DNA from: a bacterium
GTDB taxonomy: Bacteria; Cyanobacteriota; Vampirovibrionia; Gastranaerophilales; Gastranaerophilaceae
Direction of reading: 5' to 3'
Assembly: GCA_017995595.1 (NCBI GenBank)
Contig: JAGOIO010000044.1
Span: forward strand, 1-8,782
DNA length: 8,782 nt
In this document: piece after piece, positions 1 through 6,633 of the stretch
Layout: each line of letters opens with the position of its first letter
Numbering within the stretch: position 1 is the stretch's first letter
The notes under the pieces: model-generated
What the model saw: the letters and a program-made list of their open reading frames with translations, nothing else
The model's database searches: none
What the model was told of the DNA's origin: nothing
Position numbers and translations under genes: made by a program

Positions 1-1
1 T

Positions 2-88
2 ATTTTACCTCAAGTAAAGACGTTAGATAAGAAGATTCAATACATTGATTTAAGATGGAAAGATGCGAATTACATTAAACTCAGTTAG
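2..88 (+). CDS. C-terminal end of a probable FtsQ/DivIB-type cell division protein (partial)
   Basis: An open frame enters from the left edge and ends at TAG 86-88, giving 28 residues that finish with QYIDLRWKDANYIKLS. The pattern 'I-D-L-R-(x)n-hydrophobic' near the extreme C-terminus is what FtsQ proteins carry at the end of their extracytoplasmic beta domain, where the last strands contact FtsB and FtsL at the septum. The start and the POTRA domain lie outside the window, so this rests on one short motif. The frame continues to the edge without a stop and closes only 6 bp before the convergent TPR gene stop, so it is very likely a real gene end. The family call is moderate; another envelope protein with a similar terminal beta strand is possible. 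Confidence 0.45.
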   Translation: MLPQVKTLDKKIQYIDLRWKDANYIKLS

Positions 89-94
89 TTTTTA

Positions 95-1753
95 TTAGGT
101 ATTGAATAAACCGAATAATCTTTCTTTGATATCATCTTCATCAAGTTCTGATGTAATTTTGTTTAAATCCATAGCCATTTGGTAGAACTTTGCAGATTCT
201 TCGTTTTTCCCTAGGGCTTGAAGCGAACGTCCTGCATTAAAATATGCTAACGTGTAGTTAGGATTAATTTCAATCGCTCTTTTGAAAAATGGAAGAGCTT
301 GTTTTGGAGTCCCGATTCCATCAAGGTAAATAACACCTAAATTATTTTGTGCAATATCATAATCAGGATTTAAGTCAATGGCTTTAGTGTAAGCGACAAT
401 GGCTTCTTCAAGATAATCTTTTTCCCAAAGAGCAAGTCCTGTTTTTGAAAAAGCTCTATAGTCTGATGCATCAACACTTATCGCATCACAGTAGGCTCTA
501 ATTGCTTTATCTAAATCATTTTCTGCCATATAAACATCACCTAATGACATATAAATTTCAGCATTATCAGGGTCAAGTATTATTCCTGCTTGGAATGAGG
601 CTATTGCAGCTTCATTGTTTTCACTTGCTTGTGCATAAATAGAACCTAATGCTTGGCAAACTAATGCGGTCCATTTCTTATCAGGGTTCAATTTTATAGC
701 TTTTTGATAATATTCAATCGCATCATCATATAACTCTGCTTGTACAAATGCGTAGGCTAAAGCATTGTTATAGAAAGGATTTTCACTATCATTTTCCAGT
801 GCAAGTTTAAATGCACAAATAGAGTGGACTTTATCTTCTTTCTTTAAATAAAGATGTCCTAATTCATAATAAATAGGAGCTTTGTCGGATTCTATTTCTA
901 AAAGTTTATTGTAGCAATCTATTGATTCATCAACATTTTCAGGAAAAAACGTTTGGTTTACTGTTGCAAGTTTTACCAATGCTGTTCTGTTTTGAGGATT
1001 GGATTCTAAAACTCTCTTGTAGCAGTTAACTGCTTCGTCCATGTTTTCTTCTTTTACATAAATATCTGCGATTTTTTGATAAAAAAGCTCATTTTTTTCG
1101 GTTTTTATCGCACCTTTTTCATAAATTTTCTTCGCAAGATTATCTTTTTTTATTTTTTCTAAAAATTCACCGGCTTTTCTGTAAGAAAGTACCGAAAAAT
1201 CTTCATTAAAGTTTTTGTAAATCATTTTAAGTGAGGCAAAATCCCAAAAAATCATGGCACTACCAGAAATAAGGTAGTATAAGCATCTTGCAAAATCGAA
1301 GAAGGAATGTTTTTCGTTAGCCATTTTTTGTAAAATCGAAAGGGATAAAATCAGTCTTGGTCTTGCTGAATTTATACCGCCTATTTTTATTGCACGCTTA
1401 AATTCTTTTTCTGCGGAATTGTAATCTTGAGCCATTTTTAAGAAATAACCTGTGTACATGTGTGCATTTAGGTTTTTGGGTGCAAGCGAAATAGCTTTTT
1501 TACATTGTTCAATTGCTGTTTGCAATCCAATTTGTCCGTTTTCCCATAAAAGGGTTGCTAATCTGTAATATGCATCAGGCATTCCCGGATCAAGTTTTAT
1601 CGCATCAATGTAATACTCAATCGCAGTTTCTAAATCCTGACTTTGTAATTTTAATAAATATCTCTCGTGAGCTTCTCTGGCTCTTTCTAATGATTTTTTT
1701 GCTTTCTCAACATTTTCTGAAAAATTAGAACGATTAATCGTCTGTTCCAACAT
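95..1753 (-). CDS. Large tetratricopeptide-repeat protein
   Basis: The 552-residue protein is built almost wholly of TPR helical hairpins. Recognisable units run at about residues 40-56, 60-92, 95-125, then 223-253, 256-290, 293-323, 326-357, 362-396, 397-430, 431-464, 465-500 and 501-535. Typical closing motifs are AIKLDP, AISLAP, AIKLNP, AIDLNP and AIEINP. The first 35 residues are charged and helical (possible short coiled coil). Residues about 130-200 break the pattern: a hydrophobic, aromatic-rich stretch (around FARCLYYLISGSAMIFW) that may be a degenerate TPR, a packing surface or a membrane-contacting segment. No signal peptide is seen, so it is probably a cytoplasmic scaffold. The start is ATG 1751-1753, preceded on the minus strand by GGCGGAG about 10 nt upstream. 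It is transcribed alone, divergent from the LysM gene and convergent with the FtsQ-like gene. Partner and function cannot be read from the sequence. Confidence 0.93.
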   Translation of the reverse strand: MLEQTINRSNFSENVEKAKKSLERAREAHERYLLKLQSQDLETAIEYYIDAIKLDPGMPDAYYRLATLLWENGQIGLQTAIEQCKKAISLAPKNLNAHMYTGYFLKMAQDYNSAEKEFKRAIKIGGINSARPRLILSLSILQKMANEKHSFFDFARCLYYLISGSAMIFWDFASLKMIYKNFNEDFSVLSYRKAGEFLEKIKKDNLAKKIYEKGAIKTEKNELFYQKIADIYVKEENMDEAVNCYKRVLESNPQNRTALVKLATVNQTFFPENVDESIDCYNKLLEIESDKAPIYYELGHLYLKKEDKVHSICAFKLALENDSENPFYNNALAYAFVQAELYDDAIEYYQKAIKLNPDKKWTALVCQALGSIYAQASENNEAAIASFQAGIILDPDNAEIYMSLGDVYMAENDLDKAIRAYCDAISVDASDYRAFSKTGLALWEKDYLEEAIVAYTKAIDLNPDYDIAQNNLGVIYLDGIGTPKQALPFFKRAIEINPNYTLAYFNAGRSLQALGKNEESAKFYQMAMDLNKITSELDEDDIKERLFGLFNT

Positions 1754-1837
1754 TATTATTTGACTCCGCCTATATGTGCAACTATATTTTCGTCGGCAAA
1801 TAAATTTCTAACTTTACAAAACTTATAAATATCTCAA

Positions 1838-1850
1838 CTACATGATGTAG
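1838..1850. repeat. 13-bp palindrome in the divergent region
   Basis: CTACAT-G-ATGTAG is a perfect inverted repeat with 6-bp arms and one central base. It lies between the divergent TPR and LysM genes, about 85 bp upstream of the TPR start. A short odd-centred palindrome can be a dimeric regulator site, but no promoter of good quality was found close to it, so its role is open. Confidence 0.3.
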
Positions 1851-1945
1851 AAAATTTGATTAAAATAGCAAAAAATATTTTTAGAAGTTTTTATATCCCA
1901 GTAAAAATGCCAATGTTGAGAAATGTAATACAAAATGTGTAATTC

Positions 1946-1972
1946 TTGACAAAATGAACATTTTGCTAATAT
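1946..1972 (+). promoter_or_regulatory. Promoter of the LysM gene
   Basis: The -35 is a perfect TTGACA (1946-1951). The -10 is TAATAT (1967-1972), preceded by TG at 1964-1965, giving an extended -10. The spacer is 15 bp, shorter than ideal, which an extended -10 can offset. Transcription would start near 1979, about 24 nt before the ATG, leaving room for the GGAG ribosome site at 1992-1995. Confidence 0.6.
1950..1965. promoter_or_regulatory. Inverted repeat filling the LysM promoter spacer (candidate operator)
   Basis: CAAAATG-AA-CATTTTG has perfect 7-bp arms and a 2-bp centre. It starts inside the -35 hexamer and ends just before the -10, exactly where a repressor dimer would block RNA polymerase. 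The left half-site, ACAAAATG, also occurs at 1930-1937, 19 bp upstream, in the same orientation. The position makes an operator plausible; the regulator is unknown. Confidence 0.4.
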
Positions 1973-2002
1973 CATGTATTATATAAGATATGGAGATATA
2001 GT

Positions 2003-2581
2003 ATGAAGAGTTCTACATTAAGAAGATCAAATCTTTCTAAGGAAAAAATGGCAATGTTAGAAGAATTGTCAAGAAATAAAAAACAGTCTAACAAGCCGAC
2101 ACCAGATGTTTATGTTAGAAACAACAAGGAAAAAGAACTTGATGTTTTGTGGCAAAATTTTAGAGTTAACCAAAAAGAAGATAAATTCCCCGGAATTTAT
2201 TTTATTACAGGTGTTATAGTTGGTGCAATAGCAACACTTGCTATTGTCGCTATTCTTGGGCTTTCATTTAGAAACGGAGATACTTCAGATTTTCAATTAC
2301 CAATTAAATCAAAAGCTGAGAAAGCAAAATTGACATTTATTCCGTCAGATAAATCAACTCCTGAAGAAGCTTCAGCGAATGCAGGTGTTACAGGCATGAC
2401 TGCTGATGCAAAAGGTAACCAAAATTATACTGTAAAAACAGGTGATACTTTAGAGGGTATTATTGTTAGATTTTATGGTAAATATGACCTTTCAAAAGTT
2501 GAAAAAATTAAGGTTGCGAATAAGTTAGCCGACCCTAATAATTTACAAATTGGTCAAAAATTAATTATTCCAATGGATTAA
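2003..2581 (+). CDS. Membrane-anchored LysM-domain protein
   Basis: This 192-residue protein has three parts. Residues 1-62 are highly charged and Lys/Arg-rich and probably cytoplasmic. Residues about 63-88 form one transmembrane helix (core ITGVIVGAIATLAIVAILGL). After a Ser/Thr/Ala-rich linker, residues about 141-190 form a LysM domain, with the typical YTVKTGDTLEGI opening, a central VANKLADPNN and the closing LQIGQKLIIP. LysM modules bind the N-acetylglucosamine-containing backbone of peptidoglycan. The positive-inside rule places the N-terminus in the cytosol and the LysM outside, so the protein would tether the membrane to the wall. There is no catalytic domain. ATG 2003 follows GGAG with a 7-nt gap. 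It has its own promoter upstream and a strong terminator downstream, so it is monocistronic. Confidence 0.92.
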   Translation: MKSSTLRRSNLSKEKMAMLEELSRNKKQSNKPTPDVYVRNNKEKELDVLWQNFRVNQKEDKFPGIYFITGVIVGAIATLAIVAILGLSFRNGDTSDFQLPIKSKAEKAKLTFIPSDKSTPEEASANAGVTGMTADAKGNQNYTVKTGDTLEGIIVRFYGKYDLSKVEKIKVANKLADPNNLQIGQKLIIPMD

Positions 2582-2598
2582 TTATTTTAAAATTATAG

Positions 2599-2648
2599 AG
2601 AGAGAGGTGGAGTTCTTCATTTTTGATGAGTTTCACCTCTCTTTTTTA
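2599..2648 (+). terminator. Rho-independent terminator of the LysM gene
   Basis: The arms AGAGAGGTG (2601-2609) and CACCTCTCT (2634-2642) pair perfectly over 9 bp. The second arm runs directly into a T run ending at 2647. The 24-nt loop holds a small inner TCAT/ATGA pairing. It lies about 20 bp after the LysM stop and isolates that gene from glyA. Confidence 0.88.
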
Positions 2649-2662
2649 CATGTTTAGAAATA

Positions 2663-2712
2663 TTGCCAAAAAGATAAATAATGTTATTAAATTAGCTTTT
2701 TTATTTTATAAT
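2663..2712 (+). promoter_or_regulatory. Candidate promoters of glyA-wecA
   Basis: Two options are visible. One is TTGCCA (2663-2668), a 16-bp spacer and TATTAA (2685-2690) with TG at 2682-2683. The other is a perfect TATAAT (2707-2712) with only a poor -35 (TTATTA at 2684-2689). The second would give a leader of about 20 nt that still contains the AGGA ribosome site at 2728-2731. No riboswitch-like structure fits in the short leader. The choice between them is uncertain in such AT-rich DNA. Confidence 0.4.
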
Positions 2713-2737
2713 TATATTTAGATAAACAGGATGTAAA

Positions 2738-3976
2738 ATGGAACTGGACAAAATAAGAAGCGTTGACCCTGAAGTAGCTGACGCTATAGAAAATGAATTA
2801 AAAAGACAACAAACTACGATTGAATTAATTGCAAGTGAAAATTTTACTTCTCCTGCGGTTATGGCGGCATGCGGAAGCGTTTTGACAAATAAATATGCTG
2901 AGGGTAAGCCACATAAAAGATTTTATAACGGGTGTGAGAATGTAGATGTAATTGAGGAATTAGCTCAAAAAAGAGCATGCGAGCTTTTTGGTGCAGAGCA
3001 TGCTAATGTTCAACCACACAGTGGGGCTCAAGCAAATATGGCAGTGTTTATGTATGCACTAAAGCAAGGCGATAGTGTTATGGGTATGGACTTGTCAAAT
3101 GGTGGACATCTTTCTCACGGTTCTCCTGTTAATTTTTCAGGAATGTATTTTAACGTAACAAGTTATGGCGTTGATGAAAATGGTTATATTGATTATGATG
3201 AAGTTCAAAAGCTTGCAGAACAATCAAAACCAAAGATGATTATATGCGGTGCAAGTAATTATTCTAAGATTATAGATTTTAAAAAGTTTAAAGAAATTGC
3301 GGATAGTGTTGGTGCATATTTGATGGCAGATATCGCACATATCGCAGCACTAGTAGCAGGCGGCGTTCACCCGTCTCCAGTTCCTTATGCGGACTTTGTT
3401 ACAACTACAACACATAAATCATTGAGAGGTCCTCGTGGCGGAATTATTATGTGTAAAGAAGAACATGCAAAAGGTATTGATAAGGCAGTTTTCCCAGGTG
3501 TACAGGGTGGACCTCTTGAGCATATTATTGCAGGTAAGGCTATTGCTCTTAAAGCTGCTATGCAACCTGAGTTTAAAACTTATGCTGAACAAATAGTTAA
3601 AAATGCAAAGGCTCTTGCAAATGGCTTGATGGACGAGGCTATGGATATTGTTGGTGGGTGTACCGAAAATCACCTTATGACATTAGATTTGAGACGTACA
3701 GGTAAAACAGGAAAAGATATGGCAAATGTTTTGGAACGTGTCGGAATTACTGCTAATAAGAATACAGTGCCGAATGACCCTCAAAGTCCGTTTATTACCA
3801 GCGGAATAAGAATGGGAACGCCTGCTGTTACTACAAGAGGTTTTAAAGAAGATGATATGGTTGAAGTTGCGAAAATTATTGCATCTGCAATCTTTGCATC
3901 AGACAATGAAGTAGGTTTGAAGAATTTAAGAGAAAGGTCGCTTAAACTTTGTGAAGCGTACCCTCTTTATAAATAA
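2738..3976 (+). CDS. glyA: Serine hydroxymethyltransferase
   Basis: This PLP enzyme interconverts serine plus tetrahydrofolate and glycine plus 5,10-methylene-tetrahydrofolate in the cytosol, the main source of one-carbon units. The 412-residue length is normal. Family landmarks are present in order: [11 protein letters not shown] (29-39), KYAEG (52-56) with the Tyr and Glu of the substrate site, PHSGAQAN (93-100), [14 protein letters not shown] (122-135), the PLP-contacting D198 and H201, the Schiff-base lysine K227 in [36 protein letters not shown] and [10 protein letters not shown] (R358 would hold the substrate carboxylate). ATG 2738 follows AGGA with a 6-nt gap. The wecA-like gene follows after 12 bp, implying one transcript. 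Several positions around 57-68 and 121 differ from the usual residues ([10 protein letters not shown] in place of RYYGGCExVD; Asn in place of His at 121), but the catalytic set is intact. Confidence 0.98.
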   Translation: MELDKIRSVDPEVADAIENELKRQQTTIELIASENFTSPAVMAACGSVLTNKYAEGKPHKRFYNGCENVDVIEELAQKRACELFGAEHANVQPHSGAQANMAVFMYALKQGDSVMGMDLSNGGHLSHGSPVNFSGMYFNVTSYGVDENGYIDYDEVQKLAEQSKPKMIICGASNYSKIIDFKKFKEIADSVGAYLMADIAHIAALVAGGVHPSPVPYADFVTTTTHKSLRGPRGGIIMCKEEHAKGIDKAVFPGVQGGPLEHIIAGKAIALKAAMQPEFKTYAEQIVKNAKALANGLMDEAMDIVGGCTENHLMTLDLRRTGKTGKDMANVLERVGITANKNTVPNDPQSPFITSGIRMGTPAVTTRGFKEDDMVEVAKIIASAIFASDNEVGLKNLRERSLKLCEAYPLYK

Positions 3977-3980
3977 GGAG
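3975..3980 (+). promoter_or_regulatory. Ribosome binding site AAGGAG that argues for the ATT start
   Basis: AAGGAG overlaps the glyA stop codon (TAA 3974-3976) and lies 8 nt before ATT 3989. A second AGGAG (4021-4025) precedes another ATT at 4031 by 5 nt, which is a weaker alternative. Neither is correctly spaced for GTG 4049. Confidence 0.6.
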
Positions 3981-3988
3981 ATAGGACA

Positions 3989-5029
3989 ATTATTATTAAG
4001 TTATCAGAGTCGCATGTTATAGGAGCTGTAATTTCATACATATTAGGTGTGTTTATTGTTCCATTTGTAATAGCTTTTTCTAAAGAAAAAGGATTGGTGG
4101 ATTTGCCAAACGCAAGAAAAATCCATAAGATTCCAGTATCAAGACTTGGCGGTGTTGCTATTTGGTCAAGTACAATGTTGACATTCTTGTTCTTGGTTTT
4201 CTTGAGCTATTATCCATACGGAAGCTTGATTTCAGGCATTTTGTTGGGTGGTACTTTGATGTTCTTTTTAGGGCTTGTTGATGATGTTTATACTCTTAAT
4301 GCAAAGTTTAAACTCGTAATTCAACTTGCTATTGCAACTTTGGTATATTTGTTAGGTATAAGATTTGATACAATGATAAATCCGTTAGGCGGAGTTATAC
4401 ATCTTGGTCATTTCTCTTATATATTTACGCTTTTGTGGATTGTAGGTATTAGTAATGCCGTTAATTTTATTGATGGTGTTGATGGACTTGCAGGTTCTGT
4501 TATTACCGTAAATTCTATTACTTTGGGTATAATTGCAGTTGCAATGGTTCCACCTAATCCGATTAGTGCCTTAATTGGATTTATTCTTGCAGGTTCTACG
4601 CTTGCATTTTTAACTTATAACTTTAACCCTGCAAAAATATTTATGGGTGATTCAGGGTCTTTGTTTGCAGGATTTTTGCTTGCAACTTTGTCTATAACCG
4701 GGGTTATGAAGTCTGCGGCTTTAGCAATTATTTTACCTTTTATTGTTCTTGCTGTACCTATTATTGATATTACTTATTCTTGCTTGAGACGTATTTCTAA
4801 AGGAAAATCTCCATTTATTGCAGATGCTGAGCATATTCACCATAAATTGTTGAAGGCTGGATTTTCTCAAAAGAAAACTGTTGCAATTTTAACTTCTGTT
4901 GCTATAGTAGCAGGTGCTATTGCAACATTATTTGCCGGTTCAATAAAGCATTATGTTATTTATATTATTGCATTAGTCTTTATTATGCTATTGTTGAATA
5001 TTGTTAGCCTATTGACAAAAAAAGTTTAA
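3989..5029 (+). CDS. wecA: WecA/TagO-type polyprenyl-phosphate N-acetylhexosamine-1-phosphate transferase, probable ATT start
   Basis: This multi-pass membrane enzyme of the MraY/WecA superfamily would move GlcNAc-1-P (or a related sugar-1-P) from a UDP-sugar to undecaprenyl phosphate, the first step of a surface or wall glycan. Motifs seen (numbered from GTG 4049): DLPNARKIHKIPVSRLGG (18-35), the Mg-binding pair D78-D79 in GLVDDVYTLNAKFK, NFIDGVDGLAG (139-149), FNPAKIFMGDSGS (192-204) and HIHH (262-265). The HIHH motif separates WecA/TagO proteins from MraY. About ten hydrophobic helices are present. The frame is open from the glyA stop, but the only conventional start, GTG 4049, has no spaced ribosome site and would cut the first membrane helix. 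AAGGAG at 3975-3980 sits 8 nt before ATT 3989 (first of three ATT codons). That start gives 346 residues and the usual 37-residue lead-in to the first motif. The sugar specificity is not readable. Confidence 0.92.
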   Translation: MIIKLSESHVIGAVISYILGVFIVPFVIAFSKEKGLVDLPNARKIHKIPVSRLGGVAIWSSTMLTFLFLVFLSYYPYGSLISGILLGGTLMFFLGLVDDVYTLNAKFKLVIQLAIATLVYLLGIRFDTMINPLGGVIHLGHFSYIFTLLWIVGISNAVNFIDGVDGLAGSVITVNSITLGIIAVAMVPPNPISALIGFILAGSTLAFLTYNFNPAKIFMGDSGSLFAGFLLATLSITGVMKSAALAIILPFIVLAVPIIDITYSCLRRISKGKSPFIADAEHIHHKLLKAGFSQKKTVAILTSVAIVAGAIATLFAGSIKHYVIYIIALVFIMLLLNIVSLLTKKV

Positions 5030-5040
5030 TATGATAGTAT
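5012..5040 (+). promoter_or_regulatory. Promoter of the small membrane-protein gene
   Basis: Perfect TTGACA (5012-5017), a 17-bp spacer and TAGTAT (5035-5040) with an upstream TG (5032-5033) make a good extended -10 promoter. The -35 lies inside the end of the wecA-like coding region. Transcription would begin near 5047 and leave a leader of about 97 nt. That leader contains a weak AGCAAA / TTTGTT stem with outer AGAGA / TCTCT pairing (about 5053-5086), without a T tract. Confidence 0.6.
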
Positions 5041-5143
5041 ATTAAAAATTTTAGAGAGAGCAAATTTAATTTTGTTGTATCTCTGTTGAGTTACAAAATA
5101 TTGTATATTAATTTATGCATAAGTTAAGTAAGGATTGTTGACT

Positions 5144-5647
5144 ATGCCAATTATGGTAACAGAAAATAATACGAAAAAATCAGATTATGCAAACTCGATT
5201 TTATGTGGTGCTTCCCTAGGCTATTCTGCAAAATGGCTCATTCCTGTAATTTCTCCCGAAAAGCAAACTGCTGAGTACAAATACTTTTTATCGACTGTTA
5301 AGAAAAAAGCACTTGATGAAAAATATGAGTTATTAAATACATTAAAGAATAATAAAAATAATTATTCTTTAGCAAGAGATTATTATGATAAAAATGGAAA
5401 TTCTGCATTTTCTTTTAAATCAATAAGAAAAATAGAGAATAAGAACTTAAAAGACCAAGTTTTGAGTATTGTTTCGCAATCCAATGCTGTGGCAAGAGAT
5501 GCTCGTATGTCAGGAAGGTCTCAATTAAAGACTTTTACTAAGTCTATAAGACCTACAGCCGCATTTATTTTAATTGGTGCAGGAATTGCCTTTGTAATAG
5601 AAACAGTAAAGTCAATTTCATCTTCCATAAAAAATGACAAAATTTAG
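5144..5647 (+). CDS. Uncharacterised small protein with two hydrophobic segments
   Basis: I do not recognise this 167-residue protein. An N-terminal hydrophobic stretch (about 17-37, YANSILCGASLGYSAKWLIPVI) resembles a short membrane or amphipathic helix. A lysine-rich, probably helical middle follows (about 38-130). A clear transmembrane helix lies at about 137-158 (core AAFILIGAGIAFVIETV), and the C-terminal tail is short and charged. There are no cleavable signal peptide features, cysteine motifs or catalytic signatures. TTG 5135 and TTG 5138 are also in frame, but ATG 5144 is preferred because AAGGA (5130-5134) then sits 9 nt upstream. It has its own promoter and a leader of nearly 100 nt, and converges on tyrA with 27 bp between stops. 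Composition matches the neighbours, so it is probably native and lineage-specific. Confidence 0.8.
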   Translation: MPIMVTENNTKKSDYANSILCGASLGYSAKWLIPVISPEKQTAEYKYFLSTVKKKALDEKYELLNTLKNNKNNYSLARDYYDKNGNSAFSFKSIRKIENKNLKDQVLSIVSQSNAVARDARMSGRSQLKTFTKSIRPTAAFILIGAGIAFVIETVKSISSSIKNDKI

Positions 5648-5687
5648 AAATGCCTAAATTTTTTTAATATTTAGTTAGAGTGCATTT
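5648..5687. terminator. Weak convergent hairpin between the small gene and tyrA
   Basis: Two nested pairings are visible: AAATGC (5648-5653) with GCATTT (5682-5687), and CTAAAT (5654-5659) with ATTTAG (5669-5674). Several T residues follow on the plus strand. The stem is AT-rich, has a 7-nt bulge and overlaps the tyrA stop, so it is at best a modest shared terminator. Confidence 0.3.
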
Positions 5688-6487
5688 TTGCCGTTTTTGT
5701 TATACATATTTGCACGAATGGGCTTCATTTCTGTAATTTTTTCTTTGTAATTGCCTTTTAGCAGTTCGCCAATAGACGAGTACAAAATCAAAAGAGCCTC
5801 TTGAATGTTTTTATCATTCATTGTAATCATATCGTTAGCTAATTCTTCGTTAGATAAAGCAAGTCTTGTCATATCTCTAAACCCGCTAGAAGCAAGTTTT
5901 AAAGCGAGCTTATTAGAACTTGCAGAAGCGAAAAGTCCTTGTGCAACAAGCATTGGCATGTGTGAAATCATTGCCGCAGACATGTCATGTTCTTTAGCTT
6001 TGCAAATAATAGGAAAAGCTTTCATTTCTTTGATTAAATCTGTAATTAAAGAAATATCTTCGTTATTAATTGGAGTTACAACCCATTTTGCATCTTCAAA
6101 CAGTTCTTCAAAAGAATGATCAAAGCCGTTAAATTCTGTTCCGGCCATTGGGTGTGTAGGGACTAATTTGTAAGGTCTTTCTTTTTTTGTTACAAATTCT
6201 TTTAGACTTGAGACATCACAGACAACGCAATCTTTAGAAACGATGGTTTCAAGGTCGTCTAGAGTCTGTAGAACTTTATTCATAGGAGTACAAACGAAAA
6301 CTATATTGCAATCTTTCAAATTTGTAATGCTATTTGAAACATTTTTGCTATATTTTCTAGCTTTAGCTATAGTTTCTAAAGAGCGAGTTGTAGCAAAAAC
6401 ATTATATTTTAAATTGCAAAGAGCTTTAAAAATTGAACCGCCAATTAGTCCAAGTCCTATTATTCCTATTTTCAAATCTTTATTCAT
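5675..6487 (-). CDS. tyrA: Arogenate/prephenate dehydrogenase (TyrA family)
   Basis: This cytosolic enzyme of tyrosine synthesis would oxidatively decarboxylate arogenate (or prephenate) using NAD(P)+. The 270-residue protein has no fused chorismate mutase or ACT domain. An N-terminal Rossmann fold carries GLGLIGGS (11-18). Residues THPMAGTEFNG (111-121) hold H112, ISHMP (174-178) holds H176, and LASSGFRDMTR (198-208) is a substrate-side helix. The last three resemble the short cyanobacterial arogenate dehydrogenase (ISHLP, LASSGFRD). The end of the second beta strand reads ATTRS with no acidic residue, which favours NADP+ over NAD+. Arogenate with NADP+ is therefore the likelier activity, by inference. 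The ATG is at 6485-6487, with AGG on the minus strand about 13 nt upstream, farther than ideal. It stands alone, divergent from the prepilin gene. No aromatic-pathway neighbours are in the window. Confidence 0.93.
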   Translation of the reverse strand: MNKDLKIGIIGLGLIGGSIFKALCNLKYNVFATTRSLETIAKARKYSKNVSNSITNLKDCNIVFVCTPMNKVLQTLDDLETIVSKDCVVCDVSSLKEFVTKKERPYKLVPTHPMAGTEFNGFDHSFEELFEDAKWVVTPINNEDISLITDLIKEMKAFPIICKAKEHDMSAAMISHMPMLVAQGLFASASSNKLALKLASSGFRDMTRLALSNEELANDMITMNDKNIQEALLILYSSIGELLKGNYKEKITEMKPIRANMYNKNGKNAL

Positions 6488-6494
6488 ATTTTGA

Positions 6495-6523
6495 ATTTTA
6501 CCTTTTTTTTTAAATTAAGTCAA
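6495..6523 (-). promoter_or_regulatory. Promoter of tyrA
   Basis: On the minus strand, TTGACT (6518-6523), a 17-bp spacer and TAAAAT (6495-6500) match the consensus at 5 of 6 bases each. The spacer contains a run of nine A residues (T on the plus strand at 6503-6511). Transcription from here would begin at about 6488, next to the ATG, so the message would be nearly leaderless. Confidence 0.45.
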
Positions 6524-6633
6524 GGAACTTCACATATTGAAAATTTCAACGATGTTAAAGACTCTGAACGCAGTAATATTGTTTTAGAAACCTGAAAACA
6601 CAGATGCCCAAATAAATTTGCTTGACGATGGAC

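Noticed and set aside
1513..1728. Open frame on the plus strand opposite the TPR gene
   Set aside because: It lies wholly antisense to TPR-coding sequence and has no ribosome site or recognisable domain.
1769..1850. Promoter for the TPR gene on the minus strand (TTGCCG at 1794-1799 with TATAGG at 1769-1774, or TTGAGA near 1830-1837 with TAAAGT)
   Set aside because: Spacers of 19 and 15 bp and weak hexamers; no candidate stands out from the AT-rich background.
3419..3673. Open frame on the minus strand within glyA
   Set aside because: It is a shadow of the strongly conserved glyA reading frame.
2591..5060. Shared 'AGAGAGAG' stretches after the LysM and wecA-like genes (about 2598-2606 and 5053-5060), considered as a dispersed repeat
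   Set aside because: The similarity is limited to a simple AG run and does not extend into the flanks.
5053..5086. Stem-loop in the leader of the small membrane-protein gene, considered as a terminator for glyA-wecA or as a riboswitch
   Set aside because: The stem is weak, includes a wobble pair and is not followed by a T tract; no known riboswitch core is visible.
5805..6494. Two plus-strand open frames (5805-6119 and 6243-6494) opposite tyrA
   Set aside because: They mirror tyrA codons and their hydrophobic look comes from antisense of a soluble protein.
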